In this document: piece after piece, positions 10,619 through 19,253 of the stretch
Position numbering within the stretch: the stretch's first letter is position 1
How the letters are laid out: each line of letters begins with the position of its first letter
Source: Streptomyces sp. NBC_01283
Lineage (GTDB): Bacteria > Actinomycetota > Actinomycetes > Streptomycetales > Streptomycetaceae
Assembly: GCF_041435335.1 (NCBI RefSeq)
Contig: NZ_CP108430.1
Coordinates: 4,935,001-4,999,000 of the forward strand
Direction: 5' to 3'
Length of the DNA: 64,000 bases
Position numbers and translations under genes: made by a program
Notes under the pieces: model-generated
The model's database searches: none
Told to the model about the DNA's origin: nothing
What the model saw: the letters and a program-made list of their open reading frames with translations, nothing else

Positions 10619-11943
10619 GAACGCCCTTCACCTCCCGAGCGATTGGTGCCTGTGGAGCCATTTCCTGAGCCGCGGTTGCGCGCGTGCGGAGTGCTGGTCG
10701 CGCTGCCCCGGGGCGGGGGTGCGGCGGAGGGGACGGATCCGCCGCCGTTCGATGAACCGCCGCCTCCGCTGGGGCGGCTGCTGTGGGCGGCGACGCCGCC
10801 GCTGGCCGGGTTGGCGGGCCGCGGCTGACTGCTGCCGCCGCCACGGGAGCTGTGGGTCTTGATGCCCTGGGAGACGAGGGAAGCGGGGGAGGTGATGACG
10901 GCCGCGGCGCGGCTCTCGGCACCCTGGGAGATGCGGTTGTTCCGGGAGTTGGCGATCTCGTCGCCGAAGCCGGGGACGAAGCGGTAGATCATGGCGCTCG
11001 CGAAGATGGCGAGCAGGATGATCGAGAGGCCGGAGACGACCGCCGAGAAGGCGTCGGGTCCGTCGTCGGCGGACAGCGCCCCGGCGAGGCCGAGGACGAT
11101 GGCGATGATCGGTTTCACCAGGATCACCGCGATCATGATCCCCGCCCAGCGGCGGACGTGCGTCCACAGGTTCTTGTCGACGAGGCCCGCGTACACGACG
11201 GTGCCGAGCAGGGCGCCCACGTAGAGCAGGGCGGCCCGGAGGACGAGCTCGAGCCAGAGGACGCCGGCCGCGAGGATCGACACGAGGGAGACGACGATCA
11301 GCATGATCGGGCCGCCGCCGATGCCGTCACCCTTCTTCAGGGCGCTGGAGAACGTCCCGAAGAAGTTGTCCGTCTGGCCACCGGTCGCCTTCGCGATGAC
11401 GTCCGTCACGCCGTCGGCCGCCGAGACGACCGTGTAGAGGATCAGCGGCGTGAAGGCGGAGGCGAGGACCGTCAGCCACAGGAACCCGATGGCTTCGGAG
11501 AGCGCGGTGGTGAGGGGGACGCCTCGCACTGCGCGTTTGGCGACGGCGAGCAGCCAGAGGAGCAGGGTCAGGATGGACGACGCGGCGAAGACGACCGCGT
11601 ACTGCTTGAGGAAGCTGGGGTTCGTGAAGTCGACCTCGGCGGTCTTCTTCACGGCTTCGGAGAGCTTGTCGACGGTCCAGGACGCGGCTTCCGCGCAGCC
11701 CTTTGCCAGGGAGGAGAGGGGGTCGGCGGTGGGGTCCAGGGGGGCATCGGTGGGGTACTTGCCTTCGCTGCCGCCGCCTCCGCCGCTTTCGCCTTTTTCG
11801 CAGTATTTTTTGGCGGGGCCGTGGATCAGGTCGCAGGGGTCGTCTTCCGGTGCGGCAAAGGCGCGCGTTGCGAAGAGCACCGCTGTGGTCTGCACGGCAG
11901 CGACGGCAGCAGCGAGCTTGCTTACGTGACGGCTACCGGGCAT
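10615..11943 (-). CDS. VirB6/TrbL-like polytopic membrane protein
   Basis: A 442-residue protein. A signal peptide (about 1-31, ending ATRAFA) precedes a short charged/Gly-rich extracytoplasmic stretch with two Cys residues, then about six to seven hydrophobic segments between residues 105 and 330. The C-terminal 110 residues are Ser/Gly/Pro/Arg rich and probably cytoplasmic and disordered. This layout is that of TrbL/VirB6 channel components of Gram-positive type IV systems. It overlaps its neighbours on both sides by a few bases. Confidence 0.75.
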   Translation of the reverse strand: MPGSRHVSKLAAAVAAVQTTAVLFATRAFAAPEDDPCDLIHGPAKKYCEKGESGGGGGSEGKYPTDAPLDPTADPLSSLAKGCAEAASWTVDKLSEAVKKTAEVDFTNPSFLKQYAVVFAASSILTLLLWLLAVAKRAVRGVPLTTALSEAIGFLWLTVLASAFTPLILYTVVSAADGVTDVIAKATGGQTDNFFGTFSSALKKGDGIGGGPIMLIVVSLVSILAAGVLWLELVLRAALLYVGALLGTVVYAGLVDKNLWTHVRRWAGIMIAVILVKPIIAIVLGLAGALSADDGPDAFSAVVSGLSIILLAIFASAMIYRFVPGFGDEIANSRNNRISQGAESRAAAVITSPASLVSQGIKTHSSRGGGSSQPRPANPASGGVAAHSSRPSGGGGSSNGGGSVPSAAPPPRGSATSTPHARNRGSGNGSTGTNRSGGEGRS

Positions 11944-12775
11944 AGGTGAACCCTCCGTACCCTTCGACTGCCTTGCTGATCTCGTCAGATCCGGAGGCGC
12001 GGTCGTCGCCCGGGACAGGGGACGGACCTTCCTTCTGGGAGTGCGTGACGGCCTTCCAGTCGTCGCCCGTCCATCCCAGCTTCATGGTCATGGTGAACCA
12101 GCTGTTGGTCACGGGCTTGGTGGACCGCTCACCGGCCAGGCCGAGCAGGCCGCTGCACCAGACCTCCACCGTCGCTTTGTTGCCCGCGTAGCTGGTGACC
12201 TTGGTTCCGATCGGGACCGTGCGCGAGACGAACTGGTAGCCCTTCGGGGTCGTGCTGTCCGCGTTCAGGCCCACGCTCTTGAAGAAGGCAGCTGTGTACG
12301 CCTTGTCGAGCCGTGTCTTGAACGTGTTCACGCTGGACGGCGCCATGACCACCTGGAGGATGCTGTCCCGCTTGGCCTTGTTGAACATGTCCGCCGAGCC
12401 AAGCGCCACCGCATAGTTCGCGGCAGCGGACTGCGCCCCCTGCTCGCTCTTCGCGAACCCGGAGGGGATCCCCGATGTCTTGCCGTCCACCGGCTTCGTG
12501 CCGGAGGCGGCGGTGGGGCCCGCCCCCGCCTTCTTCCCGCCACTGTCCCCCGCAGAGGACTCGTCCCCGCTGTCGCCGCGGTTGGCGAAGGCGATGGCCG
12601 CGATGAGCAGCACCACCACACCGACCACCGTCACGAGGCTCCGTGACGAAGAACGGCTGGATCTGCGCCCTCCTCCGTACCCGTCCTGGCCGCCCCCCTC
12701 ACCCTCGGGGAGCCGCGTCCGGGTCTCGCCCGAGCCGCCGTAGAGGCCGTCGTTCCGCTCGTTGCCGAGACTCAT
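11933..12775 (-). CDS. VirB8/TcpC-like bitopic membrane protein
   Basis: A 280-residue protein with a charged Gly/Arg/Ser-rich cytoplasmic N-terminus (about 1-46), one membrane helix (LVTVVGVVVLLIAAIAFA), a low-complexity linker and a C-terminal domain of about 180 residues outside the cell. The C-terminal part (QGAQSAAANYAVALGSADMF and later segments) looks like the NTF2-like fold of VirB8/TcpC conjugation proteins, a family poorly conserved in sequence. The assignment rests mainly on topology and on its place between VirB2-like and VirB6-like genes. Confidence 0.6.
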   Translation of the reverse strand: MSLGNERNDGLYGGSGETRTRLPEGEGGGQDGYGGGRRSSRSSSRSLVTVVGVVVLLIAAIAFANRGDSGDESSAGDSGGKKAGAGPTAASGTKPVDGKTSGIPSGFAKSEQGAQSAAANYAVALGSADMFNKAKRDSILQVVMAPSSVNTFKTRLDKAYTAAFFKSVGLNADSTTPKGYQFVSRTVPIGTKVTSYAGNKATVEVWCSGLLGLAGERSTKPVTNSWFTMTMKLGWTGDDWKAVTHSQKEGPSPVPGDDRASGSDEISKAVEGYGGFTYAR

Positions 12776-12913
12776 GCCGCGTACGCCCCCTCAACCTCTC
12801 GGTGAACCGCCACGTACGACGGTAGCCGTGCTGGTTCCCGCGCGGGCGCGGTGTGGTGACTCGACATCAGGGAGTTGCAACCTCAGCCGGTGGGCACGAC
12901 GGATGGGTGGGTC

Positions 12914-12977
12914 GAAGGGGGACAGGGGGAGGGGGACATGGGGGTAAGGGGACGTGGGGGACGTGGGGGACGTAAGT
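12914..12977. repeat. G-rich tract with GGGGGACGT repeats
   Basis: The 213-base gap between the VirB8-like and VirB2-like genes contains a run of short G5 tracts separated by three to six bases on the plus strand (C-rich on the coding strand), including tandem copies of GGGGGACGT. The spacing could form a G-quadruplex on the template strand of the operon. Confidence 0.6.
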
Positions 12978-12988
12978 GGTTGGCGGGG

Positions 12989-13297
12989 CTAGACCGCCAT
13001 GCCGTACACGATGGTGAAGACCGTGCCGAGCGATCCGATGATGAAGACGCCGGTCAGGCCCGCGATGATCAGGCCCTTGCCCTGTTCCGCGCTGAAGGTG
13101 TCGCGCAGCGCCGTCGCGCCGATGCGCTGCTTCGCCGCGCCCCAGATCGCAATGCCGAGACAGAGGAGGATGGCGATCGCCATCACGACCTCGATCATCA
13201 CCCGTGCCTCGTTGCCCAGGCTCCCGAAGGGACCCCAGTCGGGGGCGATCCCGCCGATGATGGTGGTGATGTCGCCCTTTTCGGCTGCCATAAGCAT
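12989..13297 (-). CDS. VirB2/pilin-like small membrane protein
   Basis: A 102-residue protein (from the ATG at 13297) with two hydrophobic helices, about residues 34-53 and 76-98, separated by a short basic loop (AAKQRIGATALRDTF). Two helices with a cytoplasmic loop is the topology of VirB2/TrbC pilins, and it heads the operon as VirB2 genes often do. An alternative GTG start at 13333 would add 12 residues, one encoded by the rare codon TTA; the ATG has GGTGAG six bases upstream and leaves the TTA in the leader. The sequence gives no stronger family match. Confidence 0.6.
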   Translation of the reverse strand: MLMAAEKGDITTIIGGIAPDWGPFGSLGNEARVMIEVVMAIAILLCLGIAIWGAAKQRIGATALRDTFSAEQGKGLIIAGLTGVFIIGSLGTVFTIVYGMAV

Positions 13298-13533
13298 GTG
13301 TAACTCACCGCCCCTAGTGGGTTGTTCTGTCACCTCTGTCTACCGCAGTACAGAGGACAGCTCATTCTCGCCGACAAATGGGCCAGTGCATGTCGACTTG
13401 GCGTCATTCGTTGGCTGAAACGTATGGTCACTCTGTGTATCACGGTGAGTGACGCCGGGCAATGACGGCCCGGCGAGCCCTCTGACCAGGTCTCATTCTG
13501 ACCGGATCCGGTGACGGAGACTCACATCATGGG

Positions 13534-15564
13534 TCATGGACGCCCGTCGGGGCCATTGAGGTAGGCCACGTCATCAAGTCCGTCCAGTCCGTCCAGCCCG
13601 TCGAGGTCGCCGAGACCGCCGCCCGTCACCACATACGAGCAGTCGGTGTAGCGGTAGCCGGGCTGGACCTTGCTGCTCTCGGAGTTGTTGCGGACGCCTC
13701 CCACGGTGCTCGCGTCGCGCTTGTAGAGGAAGTGGTAGTCGCCCGGGGGCAGGTGGAGGGTCTTCTTCGGGTACCCGTCGCCCGCCAGGCAGGCCTTCTT
13801 GCCCTGGGCCTTGCTGGTGTACGTCTTGCAGCCGAGGCACGAGGTGAGCTTGAGGGTCCCGGTGGTGGGGCCGGTGTAGAGGACCTCCAGCGGGCCTGGG
13901 CCGCCGTTCTCGATGACGTACGTGAGCTTCGCGCCGCCCGGTGACTTGGCCGGCGGCAGGCTGCGGCCCGCCGCCGGGCGGGCTTCGGCGATCTCGGCGG
14001 CGATGGCGATGTCCCGGGCGCGGTCGCGCTTGCCGTTGCTCTTGTAGGTCCCGGCGAAGTCTTTGAGGGTCTTGGCCGCCTCGCTGAACTTCCCGTCCTT
14101 GAACTCGTCCACGCCGCACGCGTACACCCCGGACTCGACCGCGCTCGACGCGTCACCGGAGAGGCTGCTGCCCGCGTCGCCGGGGAGGGCCTTGGCGGTG
14201 GAGCCGATGCCGCGGAGTTCTTCGGTGGCGCGGCAGGGCTCGGAGCCCTTCAGGTCGGCGGAGCGTGCGTCGATGGCCTTCTTGATGGCGGGCTCGACCT
14301 TCCCGGCCTGCTCGGAGTCGGGGAACGTGCGCAGGAGCTCACCGAGCTCGCCGCCCTTGCTGCCGCTGCCGCTTCCGCTGCCTCCCGCGGTGGGCGTGGC
14401 GGTGCCGAGTCCCTGGGCGCCGCATTCGTAGAGGGAGGTGGCGAGGCGGTCGTCGGGCCAGGTGGCGAGGGTGCCGAGGCGGTCCTTGCCGAGGGAGCCG
14501 CGGAGGGTGCGGAGGTACCTGAGGGGCTCCGTGGCCTCGCAGTACTTGCGCTCGTCGTAAGGGGCGGCGACGGACTTGTAGTACGCGGCGAGGCTGTCCG
14601 GCACGCGCTGGGCGGCTTTCGACCCCGCGTGGTCGTCGCCGAGGTCGCGATAGATGTCGAGGGCGTCCCGGTAGTCGTCCTCGGCGGAGTCGAAGGCGCG
14701 GCCGTCGGCGGCCGCCACGATCTTGTCGGCCTTGTCGAGCCGGTCGAGCAGCATCTCCTCGACGGCGTCGTCGCGCGCGGCGTCGTACGCGATGACGCCG
14801 CCGGCCGGGACGGCGAGCAGGACGAGGCCGAGCCCGACGGCGAGCGGCGCGCGGAGCGGCCAGTGCTGATGGGTGCGCAGGGCGCGGCGGGCCCCGTCGG
14901 CCGCCGCGAGGAGCAGGAAGGCCACGAACCCGATGAGTACGCCGCCGGGGACGCCGTCGACCTCGGCGGGAAACGCCACGAAGAGGAGCCCGGCGGTCGC
15001 GGCCCAGCAGATCGCGGCCAGGAACCAGCGCTTCAGGAGGACGTAGCCGAGGCCGAGGCCGGTGAGGTTGAGGAGGCCGGCGGAGAGGGCGCGGAGGGCG
15101 TCGGGTGCGGGTGGGGGGAGGGGTGCGGGCGCGGGTGGGCCGTAGAGGGGTGGTGCGGGTGGGGCTGTGGGTGGGGCTGTGGGTGGCAGGGGTGGGGGCA
15201 GGGGTGAGGCGTGGGGCTGCGGTGGGGTTGGCGGTGCCGGGGGCGGTGGCCCGAACTGGCCTCCGTGGGGGGCGTGGGGCGGTGGGCCGCCTGGGCCTGG
15301 GTTCGCGGCGGGGCCTGCCGCGGGGGTGGGGCGAGGGCTCTCATCGGGGCCGCGGCTCTCGCCGGGGCCGTGGCTCTCGTCAGCCCCCTGACCGGACGGC
15401 GGCGCCGCATCCGGTGTCGCGTACGGCGCCGGGCGTTGCTCCCCGCCAGGACCGGCGCCGCGGCCCTCGCGTTCCCCGCTCCCCGGGACGGCGTCGCCGG
15501 TCCCTCTGCCAGGAACCGCGTCGTCGGGCCCAGCTCCCGTGCCGTGGTCATCCCCAGGTTGCAT
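13534..15564 (-). CDS. Large Pro-rich membrane protein of unknown function
   Basis: A 676-residue protein in three parts. The first 155 residues are Gly/Pro/Ala-rich and low in complexity. Three to four hydrophobic segments follow (about 160-265), starting LLNLTGLGLGYVLLKRWFLA. The rest is an extracytoplasmic helical region with several Cys residues and a C-terminal beta-like domain (LTYVIENGGPGPLEVLYTGP) ending in DGLDGLDGLDD repeats. The start is supported by a GGGGGGAG ribosome site. It is separated from the VirB2-like gene by 236 bases and may be independently transcribed. I do not recognise the family; proximity to the secretion-like operon is suggestive only. Confidence 0.75.
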   Translation of the reverse strand: MQPGDDHGTGAGPDDAVPGRGTGDAVPGSGEREGRGAGPGGEQRPAPYATPDAAPPSGQGADESHGPGESRGPDESPRPTPAAGPAANPGPGGPPPHAPHGGQFGPPPPAPPTPPQPHASPLPPPLPPTAPPTAPPAPPLYGPPAPAPLPPPAPDALRALSAGLLNLTGLGLGYVLLKRWFLAAICWAATAGLLFVAFPAEVDGVPGGVLIGFVAFLLLAAADGARRALRTHQHWPLRAPLAVGLGLVLLAVPAGGVIAYDAARDDAVEEMLLDRLDKADKIVAAADGRAFDSAEDDYRDALDIYRDLGDDHAGSKAAQRVPDSLAAYYKSVAAPYDERKYCEATEPLRYLRTLRGSLGKDRLGTLATWPDDRLATSLYECGAQGLGTATPTAGGSGSGSGSKGGELGELLRTFPDSEQAGKVEPAIKKAIDARSADLKGSEPCRATEELRGIGSTAKALPGDAGSSLSGDASSAVESGVYACGVDEFKDGKFSEAAKTLKDFAGTYKSNGKRDRARDIAIAAEIAEARPAAGRSLPPAKSPGGAKLTYVIENGGPGPLEVLYTGPTTGTLKLTSCLGCKTYTSKAQGKKACLAGDGYPKKTLHLPPGDYHFLYKRDASTVGGVRNNSESSKVQPGYRYTDCSYVVTGGGLGDLDGLDGLDGLDDVAYLNGPDGRP

Positions 15565-15677
15565 GTTCGGCTCCCCCCAGCCGTCACAACGCAGCGCCTT
15601 GATTTGCGCTCAATTCCCCAACGATCGACGAATGTTGGACACCAGTCAACCGCCCGGGACGCCTTCGCGCCCCGACG

Positions 15678-15818
15678 TCAGCTGCGGCGGCCGAGGGCCT
15701 TCGCCCGGGAATGGCTCCAGACGGTCAGGGTCACGCCTGCGGCGAGCGCGACGACGCAGGCGACCAGGAGGACCGCGAAGCCGCCGGAGAGCCAGCCGAG
15801 GAGGCCGGTTGAATCAGC
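15678..15818 (-). pseudogene. 3' remnant of a single-helix membrane protein gene
   Basis: On the minus strand, with a stop at 15678-15680, the reading frame encodes STGLLGWLSGGFAVLLVACV followed by VALAAGVTLTVW and the tail SHSRAKALGRRS. This is a clear membrane helix with a basic cytoplasmic end and good G/C third positions. No ATG, GTG or TTG lies upstream of the helix before the frame runs into the antisense of the TetR gene. The 5' end therefore seems missing, lost at about 15806-15825. Confidence 0.5.
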
Positions 15819-15821
15819 GTT

Positions 15822-16520
15822 GCGGGCAAGCGCGGTCGCCCCGCTCTCTACTGCTCCCGGAGCTGCCAGGCGAGGGCCTACCGGCAGCGGAAGCGGCCCC
15901 CGGTCCCGGCGCCCGAACGCCCCGAGCCCACGTCCGACGCGCGGTCGCGCAGGCGCCGCCAGATCGCGGAGGCGGTGTGGCGCGTCGCGGCCGAACGGGG
16001 CCTGGACGCGGCGAGCATGCGGGAGATCGCGGCGGAGGCGGGGGTGCCGCTACGGGTGGTCCAGTACCACTTCGGCAGCAAGCACCAACTGCTCGTAGCC
16101 GCCCTGAACATGCTCCACCGCGAGAACGAACGCCTGGCCAGGAACCGCGTCCATCACGGCCCCGCGAACCTGCGCGGCGTACTCGGCGCGATGCTCGACG
16201 AGTTCCTGCCGCTGGACGCCCAACAGGCCATGGCCTTGCGGGTGTTCTCCGCGAACGCCCGCAGCCTCACCGATCCCGCCATCGCGTCGGTCTTCCTGAG
16301 CGAGGACCACCCCTTGGAGGAACTGGTCGCCGGTTTCATCGCCACGGCCCAGGAGAGCGGACAGACGGCCCCGGGCCTGGACGCACAGCGAAAGGCGGAC
16401 CTGCTGGTGGCCGCAGCGGTCGGCCCCTTCGGAGACGTACTGCACGGCCGCCGCACCCTGGACGACGTACGCGGCACACTCGACTACCACCTGACCAAAA
16501 ACTCCAGCCCGGCCTCCTGA
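15822..16520 (+). pseudogene. TetR/AcrR regulator lacking its 5' end
   Basis: The frame encodes a TetR-type regulator: helix-turn-helix ASMREIAAEAGVPLRVVQYH and FGSKHQLL, then a ligand-binding domain to residue end TKNSSPAS. Upstream of the helix-turn-helix the frame continues as GRPALYCSRSCQARAYRQRK, the zinc-finger-like leader found at the N-terminus of many Streptomyces TetR proteins, but it hits a stop at 15810 with no start codon in between. The first available start, GTG at 15975, would delete part of DNA-binding helix 1. So the gene is probably 5'-truncated, though a short product of 181 residues (15975-16520) remains possible. Confidence 0.65.
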
Positions 16521-16640
16521 CGACCGAGGCCTAGCCGGTCTTGGTGTCGGCCTCGGGCTATTGGAGTACGTCGAGGGGGGCAGTGAGGGTGGGGCCTTTG
16601 GCGGATTTGTTTTCGGGGGGTGGTCCTTAGCTTCTTATTC

Positions 16641-17276
16641 ATGCGAATCGGACTGCTTGGGACCGGGAATGTTGCTCGTGCGCTTGCTGGTGGGTGGCGG
16701 GCTGCTGGGCACGATGTCGTGTTGGGGTCGCGATTCCCCGAGGTGAGGGGAGCCGAGGGGGAGTTGGAGGGGTTTGTTGTAGTGGGGCTTGAGGACGCTG
16801 CCGGGCATGGTGAGGTGCTCGTCAATGCCACGCCCGGTACCGCGTCGATGGACGTCCTGAACGAGATCGGCGCTGCTGCCCTGGCCGGGAAGGTGCTGGT
16901 CGACATCGGTGTCGGTTTCACCGAGCGCATGGAGCTCTCCCATCCCAACTACAGCCTCGGCGAGGAGATCCAGGCCGCGTTCCCTCGGACGCATGTCGTC
17001 AAGACGCTCGCCACCGTCGACTCCGTCGTGATGACGGACCCGGGGAGCCTGGCGGAGGCGGGGACCATCTTTCTCTCCGGGGATGACGCCGTCGCGAAAC
17101 GGACCACTCGGCGGTTGCTCGGTGATCTGGGATGGACCGATGCCTCCCAGTTGGACCTGGGAGGCATCGCGACCGCGCGCGGGCAGGAGCACGCCGCGTA
17201 TCTGTTCATGGGGGTGGCCGAGTCGATCGGCACGTACGGGTTCAGCTTCAAGGTCGTACGGCCGCGCACCGTGTGA
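16641..17276 (+). CDS. NADPH-dependent F420 reductase-like oxidoreductase
   Basis: A 211-residue Rossmann-fold protein beginning MRIGLLGTGNVARALAGGW, with the GxGxxx dinucleotide motif at the very N-terminus. The size, this motif and the segment LVNATPGTAS fit the NADP oxidoreductase, coenzyme F420-dependent family, which also contains enzymes not acting on F420. The start at 16641 puts the glycine motif at its usual distance; an upstream start at 16620 would add seven hydrophobic residues. It stands alone, convergent with the lipoprotein gene at 17305. The substrate is unknown. Confidence 0.82.
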   Translation: MRIGLLGTGNVARALAGGWRAAGHDVVLGSRFPEVRGAEGELEGFVVVGLEDAAGHGEVLVNATPGTASMDVLNEIGAAALAGKVLVDIGVGFTERMELSHPNYSLGEEIQAAFPRTHVVKTLATVDSVVMTDPGSLAEAGTIFLSGDDAVAKRTTRRLLGDLGWTDASQLDLGGIATARGQEHAAYLFMGVAESIGTYGFSFKVVRPRTV

Positions 17277-17304
17277 GCAGGTGGCGGGGGCGGCGGCGGG
17301 GGTT

Positions 17305-17967
17305 TCAGCCGGCCGGGGAGTCGCTGACCTTGCCCACCGGGCTGATCTCCAGCTTGACCTGGCTCTCGCCGTCGGTGACCGGGAGCGTGCCCGCGGGCCA
17401 GTCGAGGGTGACGTGCTTGGTCTCGTTCGGGGGCGTGACGACGAGGCTGGTGATGCGCACGCCGGAGCCGCCCGAGTTGTTGTACGGGAACGTGATGTTG
17501 AACGCGGCGGATTCGCCGTCCTTCAGGACCCCGGGCACGGGCTGCTCGCCGTTGCGGTTCACGGAGAGGGTGTCGCCCGTGGACGCCGTCAGGTCGACCC
17601 CGGCGAAGCCCTTGATGGTGCAGTCGCGACCGCCGCCGTTCTTGAAGACGACGGTCACGACGCCTTCCGTCTTGTCGGTCGTGTTGTCCGTGGCGTCCAC
17701 TTCGAGCTCGTCGGTGCGGCAGATGCCGGTCTTGGTGTTGGTGCCCGTGCCCGTGTCCGTGCTGGCGTCTGTGTCTGTGTCGTCTTTGTTGGCGTCCGTG
17801 CCTGCTGTTGCGTCCTGGGTGCTTTCGCTGCCCTTGTCTGCCGATGCCGCGGGTGAGGACGAGGGCGGTGTCTCCGACGACGCTGTGTCGTCGCCGTTGC
17901 AGGCGGTGAGCGAGAGGGCGGCGACGAGGCCGATGACTGCTGCGACGGCCTTGCGGGTGTGCTTCAT
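17305..17967 (-). CDS. DUF4232 lipoprotein
   Basis: A 220-residue exported lipoprotein. The signal peptide ends in the lipobox LTAC (Cys near 23). A Ser/Thr/Asp-rich linker of about 60 residues follows (with DTDTDASTDTGTGTNT-type repeats), then a beta-rich domain (ICRTDELEVDATDN to KLEISPVGKV) matching DUF4232, common in streptomycetes and mycobacteria and of unknown role. A conserved Cys pair (CRTDEL and RDCTIKG) probably forms a disulfide. The ATG has a GGGGGA ribosome site. Confidence 0.85.
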   Translation of the reverse strand: MKHTRKAVAAVIGLVAALSLTACNGDDTASSETPPSSSPAASADKGSESTQDATAGTDANKDDTDTDASTDTGTGTNTKTGICRTDELEVDATDNTTDKTEGVVTVVFKNGGGRDCTIKGFAGVDLTASTGDTLSVNRNGEQPVPGVLKDGESAAFNITFPYNNSGGSGVRITSLVVTPPNETKHVTLDWPAGTLPVTDGESQVKLEISPVGKVSDSPAG

Positions 17968-18204
17968 GGGATCCCCCGGAGTCGTGCTTGTCTGTGGTGA
18001 TCACAGCTAAAAGGGGGGGCCCTGGCCAGGGCAAGGAACTCTGGAGCATCTGGGACGCTGGGATGGTTGAAGGGGTCTGACCTGCTAGAACGTGCCTTGC
18101 CTGGGACGGCGGGGTGGGACGCGTGAGGGATGGTTTGATCATGGACATGCAGGTGATCTAGGGTCCCGGCGTCACTACTCGGCGGGGGAACGGATCACAC
18201 CATC

Positions 18205-18969
18205 ATGCGTACGCGTATGCGCTCCAGGCAGGCCGCTGCGGTTGCCGCGACCGCGGCCCTCGTCCTCACGGTGAGCGGGTGCCAGGACGGTGATGACGAG
18301 GGATCGTCGGGCGTAGGGGCTGGGGCTGAGGCTGGGGTCATCGCCGGCGCTGCTGCGGGTGCCGGCTCTGACTCTGACTCTGACTCTGACTCCAAGACCG
18401 GGGCCGCTCCCGGCTCGGACTCGGGTGAGGGATCGGATGCCGCTGCTCCCGCCCGTAACGGGGGTACCAGCGGTGGACCCGGGGTCCGGCAGAAGTGGAT
18501 GCTGGAGAACCTGCCCCAGGCGGACACCGTCATGGCCGCCGGTGAGTACCTCCAGCGCTTCACCACGTGTGAGCGGTACAGCATCGATCCGGCCGACGAT
18601 CGCTACTACCCCATGGACGAGCAGTTCGACGCGTCCTGGGGCGTGCAGTTCCGCGGTACGTGCGACGACAGCGGGGACGGCTGGATCCGGGTCTTCAAGA
18701 CCAGCGACATGACGCGGTTCCAGACCGCCTACAAGGCTGACATCGCCGAGCGGATGAAGACGAACGAACTCGCGGGCGTGCACGGCGGGTTCGCCGTCGG
18801 CAAGGACTTCGCCGTCATCGCGCCGGACGACGACACCATCCGGGACCTCTCGGCCTCCGGGCTTCTGGTCCTGAACTGCAACCCGAACTTCAAGCCGCAG
18901 GTAGATGTGTCGACCGCGCCCGCGTCGGTCGACGGGTGCGTGCTGACCGACGAGTTCGTGCAGAGCTAG
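18205..18969 (+). CDS. Putative lipoprotein with an Asp-Ser repeat linker
   Basis: A 254-residue exported protein. The N-terminus MRTRMRSRQAAAVAATAALV ends in the lipobox VSGC (Cys 30). A Gly/Ala stretch and an SDSDSDSD linker follow, then a soluble domain of about 160 residues starting VRQKWMLENLPQADTVMAA with three Cys (TTCERYS, GTCDDSG, LNCNPN). I do not recognise the domain. The 3' end overlaps the convergent DUF397 gene by 4 bases. Confidence 0.75.
   Translation: MRTRMRSRQAAAVAATAALVLTVSGCQDGDDEGSSGVGAGAEAGVIAGAAAGAGSDSDSDSDSKTGAAPGSDSGEGSDAAAPARNGGTSGGPGVRQKWMLENLPQADTVMAAGEYLQRFTTCERYSIDPADDRYYPMDEQFDASWGVQFRGTCDDSGDGWIRVFKTSDMTRFQTAYKADIAERMKTNELAGVHGGFAVGKDFAVIAPDDDTIRDLSASGLLVLNCNPNFKPQVDVSTAPASVDGCVLTDEFVQS
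18367..18390. repeat. Hexanucleotide microsatellite (TCTGAC)4
   Basis: Four perfect TCTGAC units encode the Asp-Ser linker of the lipoprotein at 18205. The codons TCT and GAC are repeated without drift, and TCT is rare in this GC-rich genome, which points to recent slippage expansion. Confidence 0.85.
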
Positions 18970-19253
18970 TCGGCCTCCCCACCTTCCCCGCCCTGCATGT
19001 CCTCCCCGCTCTGAACGCCCTCCACGCCCTCCACGCCCTCCACGAAGTGGTCGAACTCGCCTGCCTGGACGCCCAGTACGAAGGCGTCCCACTTCTGCCT
19101 GGTCGTGGTCACGATGTTCTCCGGGTCGCTGGTTTCCCGTAGGTGGACGGCGTCGTCCGGGCCGTACGCGAATTCGATCCAGGGGCCCGGGCCCTCCTCC
19201 CCCTCGGGGGCGGCGCGGATCCAGTCGAGGTCTGTGGGCACGTCTTCGGGCAT
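18966..19253 (-). CDS. DUF397 protein
   Basis: A 95-residue acidic protein. The pattern DLDWIRAAPEGE, then WIEFAYGPDDAVHLRETSDP and QKWDAFVLGVQAGEFD matches DUF397, a small actinobacterial family usually encoded beside XRE-type (BldB/WhiJ-like) regulators. No such regulator lies here, so it is an orphan copy. The C-terminus has a VEGVEGVEG repeat encoded by three copies of a 9-base unit (19015-19041). Its stop overlaps that of the convergent lipoprotein gene. Confidence 0.85.
   Translation of the reverse strand: MPEDVPTDLDWIRAAPEGEEGPGPWIEFAYGPDDAVHLRETSDPENIVTTTRQKWDAFVLGVQAGEFDHFVEGVEGVEGVQSGEDMQGGEGGEAD

Noticed and set aside
7731..11949. Long plus-strand frames opposite the secretion-like operon (443, 573 and 388 residues)
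   Set aside because: Compositionally typical antisense shadows rich in Asp, Val, Arg and Gly with no domain motifs.
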